DNA from: Petunia secreta
Taxonomy: Eukaryota; Streptophyta; Magnoliopsida; Solanales; Solanaceae
Length of the DNA: 64,000 nt
Assembly (NCBI GenBank): GCA_029990175.1
Contig: JARKIP010000033.1
Span: forward strand, 9,548,001-9,612,000
Direction: 5' to 3'
The notes below the pieces were generated by a model that was not told the origin of the DNA, searched no databases, and worked only from the letters and a program-made list of their open reading frames with translations. Within the stretch, counting starts at the first letter, position 1. Each line of letters opens with the position of its first letter. The translations under genes and the position numbers were made by a program. Below are positions 44,401 to 55,212 of this stretch, piece after piece.

Positions 44401-45864
44401 GGTCTCTTTCCTTTCCATTTGGCATAAAATCCTGAAACAAAGCAAAACACATCAATATTTCCTATTGATTAATCATTTTTGGGTTCAACAACAAAGGTTT
44501 AAGCAAGTTTTAGTAAGTAAAATGCTCACGCATCACTCCGATATAGGAAAATATTCCATGCTCTTCCTCTTAGTATAAAAGCTATGAACCCATCTAATCC
44601 ACAAGCAGTCTTTTCTCATAGTCACAGCCCATAGTTGTTTCACCAGTGGTGCTTTATTCCATAGAACTAGATTGATGACATTCAACCTACGACCTACCTG
44701 TGGAAGCATACTTTATCCCAGGATACTAAAGTCTTTATTGATATGGTTGAGCTTCAAGACTAGAGAAATCCTTCACTGCACTTTAGGACTTTTTTGGGCT
44801 GTATAAATAATTGTTCCAAGTATGAATGGATTCCAATGCCACTGCTTTTATGAGCTGCACCATAGGAGAGTAATTTTGCATACCAGCAACTAATTCTTGT
44901 TGTGATCTTCTCCACCAGTGGCCAACATTGTGCAATAGAGGCCTTTTGGAGTGTAGGGGGACTCCTAGATACTTGAAGGGAAGGGTCCTTTTGATAAACC
45001 CTAGAATTTGTACTATATCATGTCTACAGCAATAGGGATGCCAACCATATATATGGGGCTCTTGTCAGCATTTTCCTGAAGCCATAGGCATCAAAAAACA
45101 TTCATAAAAGCTTGATAGAGTAACTTAACTAACACAATATCAGCTCTGCATAACATCAGTAAGTCATAAGCAAAGAAAATATGGATGACTTCCAGCTTTT
45201 TATATCTAGGATGGAAATTGAAGTCACCATTCAATGCAAGCTGATTGAACTCCCTCTGCAGATATTTCATAGTTATGACAAAGAGGTAGGGTGACATAGG
45301 GTCACCATGTCTAATCTCTCTGTTTCCTTTGAAAGGTTCAGCTAGACCCCCATTTATGATCAAGGAGTATGAAATAGTTGTTACACCTTCCAAACTTTTG
45401 GGGGAATCCTAATTCGACCAACATTTTCCTCAAGAACCTCCAATCTATCATAGGCATTACTCAAATCCACTTTCAGCACATATCCTGGGGAAACCTTTTT
45501 CCTACTATATCCTCTGAAAAGCTCTTGAGTAAAGAGGATATTGTATAAATTAAAATGCTTCTCCCCTCTATGAAAGCTGATTGTGAGCTACCCACAATAT
45601 CCCCCAATTACATTTTTTATTCTTAGAGTAAGCACCTTGGTGATAATCTTGTATAGGGTTGTACAACATGTTATTGGCCTATAATCTTTAATAAGAGCTC
45701 GAGATGGTACTTTTGGCAACAATCTGATGGCAGTGCAGTTCAAAGCTTTTAATCGCTTACTAGTATGAAAAAAATGCTGGACAGTTGCAATCACATCCTA
45801 ACCAATCACATCCCAGTGCTTTGTAAAGACCTCAATGGGGGTACCCATCAACCCTTGGTGCTTT
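44401..45864 (-). pseudogene. L1-type LINE reverse transcriptase, 3' part
   Basis: Minus-strand blocks typical of plant L1 RT are present. NCTAIRLLPKVPSRALIKDYRPITCC lies at 45794-45640, and FKGNREIRHGDPMSPYLFVITM at 45393-45270. FFAYDLLMLCRAD holds the catalytic FADD, with the first Asp changed to Tyr. At 44990-44780, LPFKYLGVPLHSKR and NYSPMVQLIKAVALESIHTW follow, from the region after RT. Many stops and shifts separate the blocks. The upstream (N-terminal) half is at 55213-57815, beyond an inserted LTR element. Confidence 0.75.
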
Positions 45865-45869
45865 GTAAT
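45865..45869. repeat. target-site duplication GTAAT, left copy (Tekay 2)
   Basis: GTAAT precedes the LTR start TGACACGACCC and recurs at 55208-55212 after the second LTR. Confidence 0.9.
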
Positions 45870-46529
45870 TGACACGACCCGGAATCCAGTTAGGCCGTGC
45901 GGGCACCCGACATCCTTCCCTAGACCCGTCGGGCGAACCCTTATAAATTAATTTAGGAAAATAAATATAATTCAATTTATAAATAATAAGAAGACTTAGA
46001 AAAAGTACAAACATAATGATACCTCTAAGCTGTAAAAAAAGAAATTACAGCTGACTACCCGCATACTAGGTTTAGGGCTATCCAAACTAGACATCTAAGA
46101 GTACAAAAGAAAACAAATACCTCTTGAAGGGAGCAAAATGCAACTGAAATGATAAACAAAAAACTGGTGGCCATCCAGAATAAAAGCTGGCTCACCCTGA
46201 CAGCTGAAGTCGTCCTCGCTCCTTCACAACGTGGCGAACTCAATCCTGGAGCGAACCTGACGAAACGAAATAGATAGACAGGAAACAAACAACAAACAAG
46301 GGTGAGTCAAAAGGACTCAATAAGTGGGACAGACTAGCCACCTCAAAGAGTAGGATAGCTAGCCAGGGAGAAAAGAAATAGATAAACCAAATTCCTCTTA
46401 TTTAAATTATGGAAAGGCAGAGCCAGATAATAACTAGAAACACGTATGGAATCACAAACTCATCAACAACTAGGAATATAAGATAGCAAAAATATATAGG
46501 TATCCCGAACACATCAACAATCAGAAATA

Positions 46530-46670
46530 CATCCTGTTGCGGCGTGCAACCCGATCCATATATTCATCCCGCTGCGGCGTGCAACCCGATCCATATATTT
46601 ATACCACTGCGACGTGCAACCCGATCCATATATTTATACCGTTGCAGCGTGCAACCCGATCCCCGCAACC
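46530..46670. repeat. 35-bp tandem repeat, 4 copies (GCGGCGTGCAACCCGATCC)
   Basis: Units of (C)CGCTGCGGCGTGCAACCCG followed by ATCCATATATTTATA. The counterpart in the other LTR is at about 53200-53340. Confidence 0.85.
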
Positions 46671-46802
46671 CAGAATACGAGCCATAAATATATAGACAAA
46701 TAAGCAATGCACGTATAAGCAGAACAATAATTATGTACCACAAGTCTACACAATGGTATGAAATGAAATGAAATATGATGCAAAGGGTCACATGTGCCAA
46801 AT

Positions 46803-47145
46803 GAATGGAGTGGAATCCTCCTGCTCCGAGGGCGGAATCCTCCTACCCTAAATATGATGCAATGGAGCGGAATCCTCCTGCTCCGAGGGCGGAATCCTCC
46901 TACCCTCAATATGATGCAATGGAGCGGAATCCTCCTGCTCCGAGGGCGGAATCCTCCTACCCTCAATATGATGTAATGGAGCGGAATCCTCCTGCTCCGA
47001 GGGCGGAATCCTCCTACCCTCAATATGATGCAATGGAGCGGAATCCTCCTGCTCCTGGGGCGGAATACTCCTACCCTCAATATGATACAATGGAGCGGAA
47101 TACTCCTGCTCCTTGGGCGGAATACTCCTGCACCCAATATGATAT
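46803..47145. repeat. 57-bp tandem repeat, 6 copies (GGAGCGGAATCCTCCTGC)
   Basis: Six units of ATGGAGCGGAATCCTCCTGC, then TCCGAGGGCGGAATCCTCCT, then ACCCTCAATATGATGCA. Because 57 is a multiple of three, both strands give periodic 19-residue open frames (up to about 180 codons). They are not genes. The other LTR carries six diverged copies at about 53486-53825. Confidence 0.9.
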
Positions 47146-48534
47146 GCAATGTAATGCATATGAATGACATATAATGCATATGAATGCAATGTGATGCAAT
47201 AATAACCCTTCACCGGCGCGGGACTCTAATCGACAGCCAGGAAGTAGATGCCAACTCACAGCCAGAGTACTATGCTCAGATCCTCAATGCAATACCAACA
47301 ACAGGACATAACATATAATATACAAGGTAAATCCAAATCTAAGGCGTAAGGAGTACGCCTATCGGCAGCTACACACGTAAGGAACACGTAGTAGAAAATC
47401 CACGAGACCAGGTGCCTCCAAAAAAATAGATATAAACACTCACCTCTTCCAAAAGTTAGTACGGCTAATCAACAACCGCTTTATCCTTTGGTTTCCTTGC
47501 CAAACGATCCCACTCTATTCAATAAGCAGAAAAATATATCAATTTAGGCTAAAGGCTTCATTCCTCACATCTTAGGGCAATCCGGTTAGGAACCTGATAC
47601 CCTACTCACATACGCAATACGCAGGCCAGGCCTATATACAGGGTTCAAAGCCACATAACCAAACCCCAAATAAATTACATTTATATGTTGCCCATAACTC
47701 ACTGAGTACGAATATATAATCAATTCCATTATCGGGGTCCAATTGACCCTTTAAACTATCAGTTGAACTTATTAAAATGATGTCTAATATTCTAAGTTTT
47801 ACCGTTAAAACATATTCAAACACACGTAATAAACTCAAATAATGCAGTAAGATCATTACCTGAATGTTTCGGGGTAAAAATTCTACTATTTTCCCGGCTC
47901 TTTTCTCGTTTTCTGTCATATTTTTACTAACTGCGCTTTTCTCTTCTCTATCTCGCTTCTCTGTTTCTGTTTTCCCATATCTAACATTTGGCCTTAGCTT
48001 AGCTAAGGACCACCGTTTTATTTTGTTCTTTTATTTTATTTTCTTTTCTTTTCTCGATGAAAATTAAAACTGTGCCCTATGATATTCGAAATAATTTCTA
48101 CTTTTGCATACAAGTTATACAAAATATATGTAGCATACTCACGAAGACGAATCTCAAATCGGATTCCCGAAACTCAAGATGCGAATTTAAATAGAAAAAA
48201 GTCAAATTATTTAACTTTCGGCATTTTAGCGGAAACTAGCCGAACAACATCAAAATTCCCTTTCGATAGTTCATAAAAGTCACAAATAATCATACGAACC
48301 TAACGGTGCTTTCGGATTTCAAATCGGAGCTCATTCGCCAAAACCGAGCTCAAAAATCTCTTTTTAATATTTATCGACAATAAAAACTGAAACCTTCTTC
48401 CGATGCCTATCAAACGAGGTCTGATTTAGCTCAAATTTTACAGATAAGTCCCAATGGATATTACGAATATTTTAAAATTATCGGCACGCCAATCGGAGTC
48501 CTAACTTCCAAAACGACTAACCGAGGCCGTTTCA

Positions 48535-48550
48535 TTCTCCTCCACTTAAA
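48535..48550 (-). other. polypurine tract of Tekay 2
   Basis: Minus-strand TAAGTGGAGGAGAA directly next to the 3' LTR. It matches the Tekay 1 PPT with one G-to-A change. Confidence 0.75.
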
Positions 48551-48985
48551 CTCTCGTTCGTACTCGAACGAGCCTAAGTCTAAAGAAAAATTTGCACAGA
48601 TAATAAGAGAACTTGCACGACCTTCATAAGCAACTCCACGGGCCTTACCTCCTGATTACAGGATCAGAATTATATTACGCACATCGTACTTTTGGAATAA
48701 AATATATCTGGATAATATAATCACATCATTGCCCAACTTATTCTGATTAAGCTGACCCTTCCTCGATCATGAGAGAAGAATTCTATATTTTCGAAACAAA
48801 GATATACGGAACTTTGAATGGGTTAACATGATTCCGCAGATAATCACCTCTTCGATATACCTTTCGATATAGAACAGGTCGATGGAACTAAGAATTAGCT
48901 CACACTTGATGCAATAGGGGGAGCTTTTGAAGTACCTTGTCATTACACACTATAGAAGATTTGATGCAAGCTATATTATTTTTTT
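48551..48985. other. Tekay 2 interior, nothing recognised
   Basis: AT-rich, no domain seen in any frame. By position it should be the end of pol or the 3' UTR of Tekay 2. Confidence 0.3.
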
Positions 48986-48989
48986 TCTA

Positions 48990-49300
48990 CGAACGCATTA
49001 TGCAACATCTCAGTTGATGGTAGTGTTGTTCCGCAAGCTCCTTGTAGGAATGTAGTTATTCATATCCTAATGTACGTCAAAGGTTCATCTGAACAGGGTC
49101 TATCATATAAGAATAAGGATCATGCAAATACTACTGGATAGTATGATGCAGACCAGGAATGATCTTCAGACTGGACATCTACTTCAGGGTATTGTCTTTG
49201 AATTGGAAATATTATGTCTTGCAAAAGTGAAAATAAAAGAGACATGTAGTTAGACCATGAGCTGAGGCAGAGTATCAGTAACAAAGTTGATTACATGTGC
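48990..49300 (+). pseudogene. fragment of a Ty1/copia RNase H domain
   Basis: The plus-strand translation around 49068-49290 gives ILMYVKGSSEQGLSYKNKDHANTTG, a stop, then WTSTSGYCL and MSCKSENK, close to the copia RNase H pattern (RYLKG...GLLY, SDADWAGC, STSGYCV, SWKSKKQ, SSAEAEYRA). Several stops. It lies inside a gypsy element of opposite orientation, so it came from elsewhere. Confidence 0.6.
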
Positions 49301-49362
49301 ACTTATAATGCTAAAGTAACTTCTCAAAGACTTGAGGTGTGAAAGAGATGTGCCAATGATGG

Positions 49363-49764
49363 ATGGACGACAAGCTGCACAAGACCTTTAACTCTAGATT
49401 TTCTGAAGTAAAACAGCGTCAGTATGAGGATCCAGTTCTAGTTGAATACAGACAGATAACCAGAAGAAAACCGGAGTCACCATACAGGGTTACTACTGAC
49501 GGTGTTCTCATGCATAAAGATAGACTTTGTGTTCCTGATATTGCAGATTTATGTGGACAGATTATGATAGAGACACATTATTCCAAACACATTGTTCATC
49601 CAGGTTCGACTAAGATGTACCGTGATCTTAAGCAGATTTATTGGTGGGACGGAATGAAGTGTGACATAGCAGAATTTGTGGCTCAATGTTCTAATTGCCA
49701 GCAAGTTAAAGTCGTGTCATCTTTCCAGACTTTATACTTTCAGCACATAGGTACGTATATATGA
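49363..49764 (+). pseudogene. fragment of a gypsy integrase zinc-binding domain
   Basis: A 133-codon open frame reads FSEVKQRQYEDPVLVEYRQI, then RLCVPDIADLCGQIM, then HYSKHIVHPGSTKMYRDLKQIYWWDGM and CSNCQQVKV: the linker and the HHCC zinc finger of a chromovirus integrase. It stops shortly after the finger, at foreign sequence, and is on the plus strand while Tekay 2 is on the minus strand. It is therefore a separate, displaced fragment. Confidence 0.75.
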
Positions 49765-50860
49765 TCAGGTTGCCAGCTTATCTCTGGCATTAATAGATTA
49801 ATAATGGGTTTAGTGCCGTGGAAAAAGTGGTATCAACGCCTTAGAGATTTAGTATTACCATTCAATATTTGGAGGAAGACTCCTCCACTTAAAGCACAAA
49901 CTCATGCAGCTATTTAAATAGGAATAACCATCCCCGCATAGTCTGCTGGACTAAACAAGATTTAGCTAAAAGCTGAACGTAGGCAGACCTTAGCTACCAA
50001 CTACCCTTTCGAGTTGCTAAACAGCTGCAACTCTTGAGTTCACAACTCCATACCTTTGCCGTAAACACCACCGCCTAATGGATGGTACTTCTATTACCCT
50101 TAGAAGCCTTGAAAAATAATAATATGCTTACCCGGCTACAATTACACATACTCTGGCTCAACACAGGGAACATCACAAGCGGCTACCAACCGCCCAAGAT
50201 CACGAGTGCCGGACGAAAAAGAAATGGAAATGGACAGAGGATAGAAATAATTAGAGCTTCAGGAAGCTCATCTTCTTATTTATTTGTCTACCAGAGCTAG
50301 ACTACTTACGAGTCAAACTAACCGAAGAATCGCAATTGAAGAAATAGACATTAAATGAGCTTTATGGAACAACATCTATGCCAATTTAACCTCCCAATAA
50401 GAAGAAACTCTGACAATTTACCGGAAACCCTTTTATAACCCAGATAAGCTCATGGGATAACATGACTGTACTAGCGTCTTAAACCAAGAGGAGATACGTA
50501 GATCGAATATTACTTACTAATCACTTTACACCGGAAGAACCGATACACTTGCTGATGGTGAAGAATTAGGATCCCATTATCCTACCAACACGAAATTCCG
50601 AGAAGAGAGGTAAACTAATTTGACATAATAACAGAAGGTGGCATAATAAGATGCCAAGCAGACAATAGCGACACTCACTGTCAAATCTCTCACATTTAAA
50701 CCAGATCAACTAGGAGGATCTCAGAAATGCCAGGAATAAATCATACAAGAAGCTCACCACTCTTATCGCAATCGATTCTTAATAAAAATGACATCCAAGG
50801 AAATCATCGAAACATGATAAGACCCACCATTTCCAGATCGATCGAAAGAATCAAATCTTA
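49765..50860. other. Tekay 2 interior, unrecognised
   Basis: No frame shows a domain. Phrases such as AGTGCCGTGGAAAAAGTGGTATCAACGCC are not assignable by eye. Likely decayed pol or protease-region sequence on the minus strand. Confidence 0.3.
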
Positions 50861-52480
50861 CTCACATTTAAGAGAAGAAGAAATCTCAGGGTCTACTATA
50901 TCGGATGCCTCAACATCCTGCCAGACTAGCAGTCCATAGAACCGCCTCTGTAGCTGGGTTGAGCCACTACCCTGACAATCACTTTCTGAAGAACCACTGC
51001 CACCACACTCTCAACCTCTACTGGATGGTGGCATTTCTTTTGCTGATTGAGATCTAAATGAAATTCCCTGCGACTGTGCAGGTGCCTGACGATGAGAGAA
51101 ATGACGACTGCCTACTTGCTGGACTAAGGTAGAACTCCACAAAAAATGACAGGCTCGCGACACTGATAACACCTTTCCAGTGAAAATAGAAGCTGGAAGA
51201 TTGTTGATAGACTATAAAGAGAAAAACTGGGTCTATCTTAATGAACTACTCGCGCACTTTGAGAATCACGCTCTACAAGCTGAGATAACTTGGCAGATGA
51301 CCTCCCAAAATAATCAGAACTCTTACCTCCAAATGAGGTACCATGGATACCCATTAGGGTCACGGGATCTCTTGCTCTCCCGCTCTAACTCTTCCCCCTC
51401 TAACTTATGGTATGCCTAATACCTTTTAGCAATATCAAAAACGACGTCAAATGAAATCCCGACCTCAATCTCTCGAGCCATCTGCAATCTCAAGGAAAGA
51501 GAAAGGTCACCAATAAATCTTTAAACATTCTCGGAAGGTTCATGGACGAGCTATAGAGCATATCCAATCATCCTGGAAAAATTTAATCTCATATTCTGAA
51601 ACCAACAGGCTAACCGATAGGCTACCCTATCCAATCCACTCGAACTGGCAACGCTTTTCATCTCGTTCGCTACTCGAAAGGAACTTTTCCACGAATCTAA
51701 TAGAAAAATCGAACCAAGTTAGCTAATAAGAAAGAGAGGCCCACCAATTCAAGGTTTGACCCCTGAACCTGGAAAGAAGAATCATCAACACCATACCGCT
51801 CGATATAATCAAGAGCCTGAAGGATACACTGACATCATTTAATTTTTAAAAAAAAAAAACTTACACGGATTATCTGATGCATGGCTTGCGAATATCGGAA
51901 GGTTCAACCAGATAAAATAATACAGCATCTTCGGACACTTGGACCGAGCTATTACTTGGGCTAGCTAACCAACCAGAGAATTAGTGGCGCAACACATGCT
52001 GCCTCTGGAACGTAATTTACAGGGGCAACATCAGGAACTGGAACTAGAACAAGAACTCTCTAAGTCCGAACTGCATCTGTGGCAACCTCATAAGCTGCCT
52101 AGCGAATAATAGGTGGTTGTGGTACCTGCTTTGCCAAGATTCTCGTAAAAGCATCGTAGAGAGCCAAGGAAACCACAAGGCCCTGATCCCTTGCCCATCG
52201 CGAGCTCATACAGCTGGGCCCTGCGAAACTGGATCGTCAGCATGATCCACAACTCTCGGGGCTTGAGTAGCTCTAGCCCTAGGCTAGACTACTTCGTCCT
52301 GAACTCCTTCCGTTTGCTGACTTATCGTACGAGGGTTCACAATTACCACGAACGAATTAACGAAAATAATTTTGCATCCTAGTCCAACGCACGATTAGAA
52401 AAGAAGAAAGTGAAACTTCCTAAATGCCATCATAGCCTCTCGTAGATAAGTACGGACGTCTAGGTACCCATCAGCGAGAC
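50861..52480 (-). pseudogene. decayed gag of Tekay 2
   Basis: Minus-strand translation near 50930-50880 gives WQDVEASDIV, matching RQDAEASNDVI just before the protease of Tekay 1. Near 51170 a CYQCREP block is a decayed zinc knuckle. The Ser/Gln/Gly-rich hinge lies between (about 51120-50950). From here to the PBS the order matches the gag of Tekay 1, but stops and shifts are everywhere. Confidence 0.55.
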
Positions 52481-52520
52481 TCTACTAAACACTGTCTTAG
52501 TCTGGATAGACTCTAAATTA

Positions 52521-52535
52521 GGCTCTGATACCAAC
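52521..52535 (-). other. primer-binding site, tRNA-iMet type (Tekay 2)
   Basis: Minus-strand GTTGGTATCAGAGCC next to the 5' LTR, the same site as in Tekay 1. Confidence 0.85.
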
Positions 52536-55207
52536 TGACACGACCCGGAATCCAATTAGGCGGTGCTAGCACCCGGCATCCTTCCCTACACCCGTCGGGC
52601 GAACCCTTATAAATTAATTTAGAAAATAAATATAATTCAATTTATAAATAATAACAAGACTTAGAAAAAGTACAAACATAATGATACCTCTAAGCTGTAA
52701 AAAAAAAAAATTACAGCTGACTACCCACATACTAGGTCTAGGGCTATCCAGACTAGACATCTAAGAGTACAAAAGAAAACAGATACCTCTTGAAGGGAGC
52801 AAAATGCAACTGAAATAATAAACACAAAACTGGTGGCCATCCAGAATAAAAGCTGGCTCACCCTGACAGCTGAAGTCGTCTTCGCTCCTTCACAACGTGG
52901 CGAACTCAATCCTGAAGCGAACCTGCCGAAACGAAATAGACAGATAGGAAACAAACAACAAATAAGGGTGAGTCAAAAGGACTCAATAAGTGGGCCAGAC
53001 TAGCCACCTCAAAGAATAGGATAGCTAGTCAGGGAGAAAAGAAACATATAAACCAAATTCCTCTTATTTAAATTATGGAAAGGCAGAGCCAGATAATAAC
53101 TAGAAACACGTAAAGAATCACAAACTCATCAACAACTAGGAACGTAAGATAGCCAGAACATATAGGTATCCCGAACACATCAACAATCAGAAATACACCC
53201 TGTTGCGGCGTGCAACCCGATCCATATATTCACCCCGCTGTGGCGTGCAACCCGATCCATATATTTATACCGCTGCGACGTGCAACCCGACCCATATATT
53301 TATACCGTTGCGGCGTGCAACCCGATCCCCGCAACCAAGAATACGAGCCAGAAATATATAGACAAATAAGCAATGCACGTATAAGTAGAACAATAATTAT
53401 GTACCACAAGTCTACACAATTGTATGAAATGAAATGAAATAAGATGAAATAAAATATGATGCAAAGGATCACATGTGCCAAATGAATGGAGCGGAATCCT
53501 CCTGTCCGAGGGCGGAATCCTCCTACCCTCAATATGATGAAATGGAGCGGAATACTCCTGCTCCGAGGGCGGAATCTTCCTACCCTCACTATGATGCAAT
53601 GGAGCGGAATACTCCTGCTTCGAGGGCGGAATCCTCCTCCATCAATATGATGTAATGGAGCGGAATCCTCCTGCTCCGAGGGCGGAATCCTCCTACCCTC
53701 AATATGATGCAATGGAGCGGAATCCTCCTACTCCTGGGGCGGAATACTCCTACCCTCAATATGATACAATGGAGCGGAATCCTCCTGCTCCTGCGGCGGA
53801 ATACTCCTGCACCCAATATGATATGCAATGTAATGCATATGAATGACCTATAATGCCTATGAATGCAATGTGATGCAATAATAACCTTTCACCGGCGCGG
53901 GACTCTCATCGACAGCCAGGAAGTAGATGCCAACTCACAGCCAGTGTACAATGCTTAGATCCTCAATGCAATACCAACAACAGGACATAACATATAATAT
54001 ACAAGGTAAATCCAAATCTAAGGCGTAAGGAGTACGCCTATCGGCAGCTACACACGTAAGGAACACGTGGTAGAAAATCCACGAGACCATGTGCCTCCAA
54101 AGAAATAGATATAAATACTTACCTCTTCCAAAAGTTAGTACGGTTAATCAACAACCGCTTTATCCTTTGGTTTCCTTGCCAAACGATCCCACTCTATTCA
54201 ATAAGCAGAAAAATATATCAATTTAGGCTAAAGGCTTCATTCCTCACCTTAGGGCAATCCGGTTAGGAACCTAATACCCTACTCGCATACGCAATACGCA
54301 GGCCAGGCCTATATACAGGGTTCAAAGCCACATAACCAAACCCCAAATAAATTACATTTATATGTTGCCCATAACTTACTGAGTACGAATATATAATCAA
54401 TTCCATTATCGGGGTCCAATTGACCCTTTAAACTATCAGTTGAACTTATTAAAACGATGTCTAATATTCTAAGTTTTACCGTTAAAACATATTCAAACAC
54501 ACGTAATAAACTCAAATAATGCATTAAGATCATTACCTGAATGTTTCGGGGTAAATATTCTACTATTTTCTCAGCTCTTTTCCTGTTTTCTGGCATTTTT
54601 TACTAACTGCGCTTTTCTCTTCTCTATCTCGCTTCTCTGTTTCTGTTTTTCCATATCTAACATTTGTCCTTGGACCACCGTTTTATATTTTTTTTCTTTT
54701 ATTTTATTTTTTTTTCTTTTCTTTTCTCGATGAAAATTAAAACTGTGCCCTATGATATTCGAAATAATTTCAACTTTTGCATACAAGTTAAATAAAATAT
54801 ATGTAGCATATTCGCGAAGACGGATTTCAAATCGGGTTCCCGAAACTCAAGATGCGAATTTAAATAGAAAAAAGTCAAATTATTTAACTTTCGGCATTTT
54901 AGCGGAAACTAGCCGAATAACATCGAAATTCACTTTCGAAAGTTCATAAAAGTCACAAATAATCATACGAACCTAACGGCGCTTTCGGATTTCAAATCGG
55001 AGCTCATTCGCCAAAACCGAGCTCAAAAACCTCTTTTTAATATTTATCGACAATAAAAACTGAAACCTTCTTCCGATGCCTATCAAACGAGGTCTGATTT
55101 AGCTCAAATTTTACAGATAAGTCCCAATGGATATTATGAATATTTTAATATTATCAGCACGCCAATCGGAGTCCTAACTTCCAAAACGACTACCCGAGGT
55201 CGTTTCA
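52536..55207 (-). mobile_element. 5' LTR of Tekay 2
   Basis: Second copy of 45870-48534, starting TGACACGACCCGG and ending GAGGTCGTTTCA. It carries the same two tandem arrays (53200-53340 and 53486-53825) with independent mutations. Confidence 0.85.
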
Positions 55208-55212
55208 GTAAT
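55208..55212. repeat. target-site duplication GTAAT, right copy (Tekay 2)
   Basis: Identical to 45865-45869. L1 sequence resumes right after it. Confidence 0.9.

Larger units (their letters stand above)
45870..48534 (-). mobile_element. 3' LTR of Tekay 2
   Basis: Begins TGACACGACCCGGAATCC and ends GAGGCCGTTTCA. The ends form an imperfect inverted repeat resembling that of Tekay 1. It contains two tandem arrays. Two divergent open frames over the second array are repeat artefacts. Confidence 0.85.
45870..55207 (-). mobile_element. older Tekay-type LTR retrotransposon (Tekay 2), pol deleted
   Basis: LTRs lie at 45870-48534 and 52536-55207, PPT at 48535-48550, tRNA-iMet PBS at 52521-52535, TSD GTAAT. 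It runs on the minus strand. The interior is only 4.0 kb: gag remains at about 50860-52480, most of pol is gone, and a foreign plus-strand piece lies at about 48990-49760. LTR copies differ visibly at many positions (a few per hundred in places), so the insertion is clearly older than Tekay 1. Confidence 0.85.

Noticed and set aside
46634..47179. 181-codon minus-strand frame rich in Arg/Pro/Ile repeats, and its plus-strand partner with a MERNPPAPRAESSYPQYDA-type period
   Set aside because: Both arise from the 57-bp tandem array in the Tekay 2 LTR. There is no start context, no domain, and the same array in the other LTR gives broken versions.
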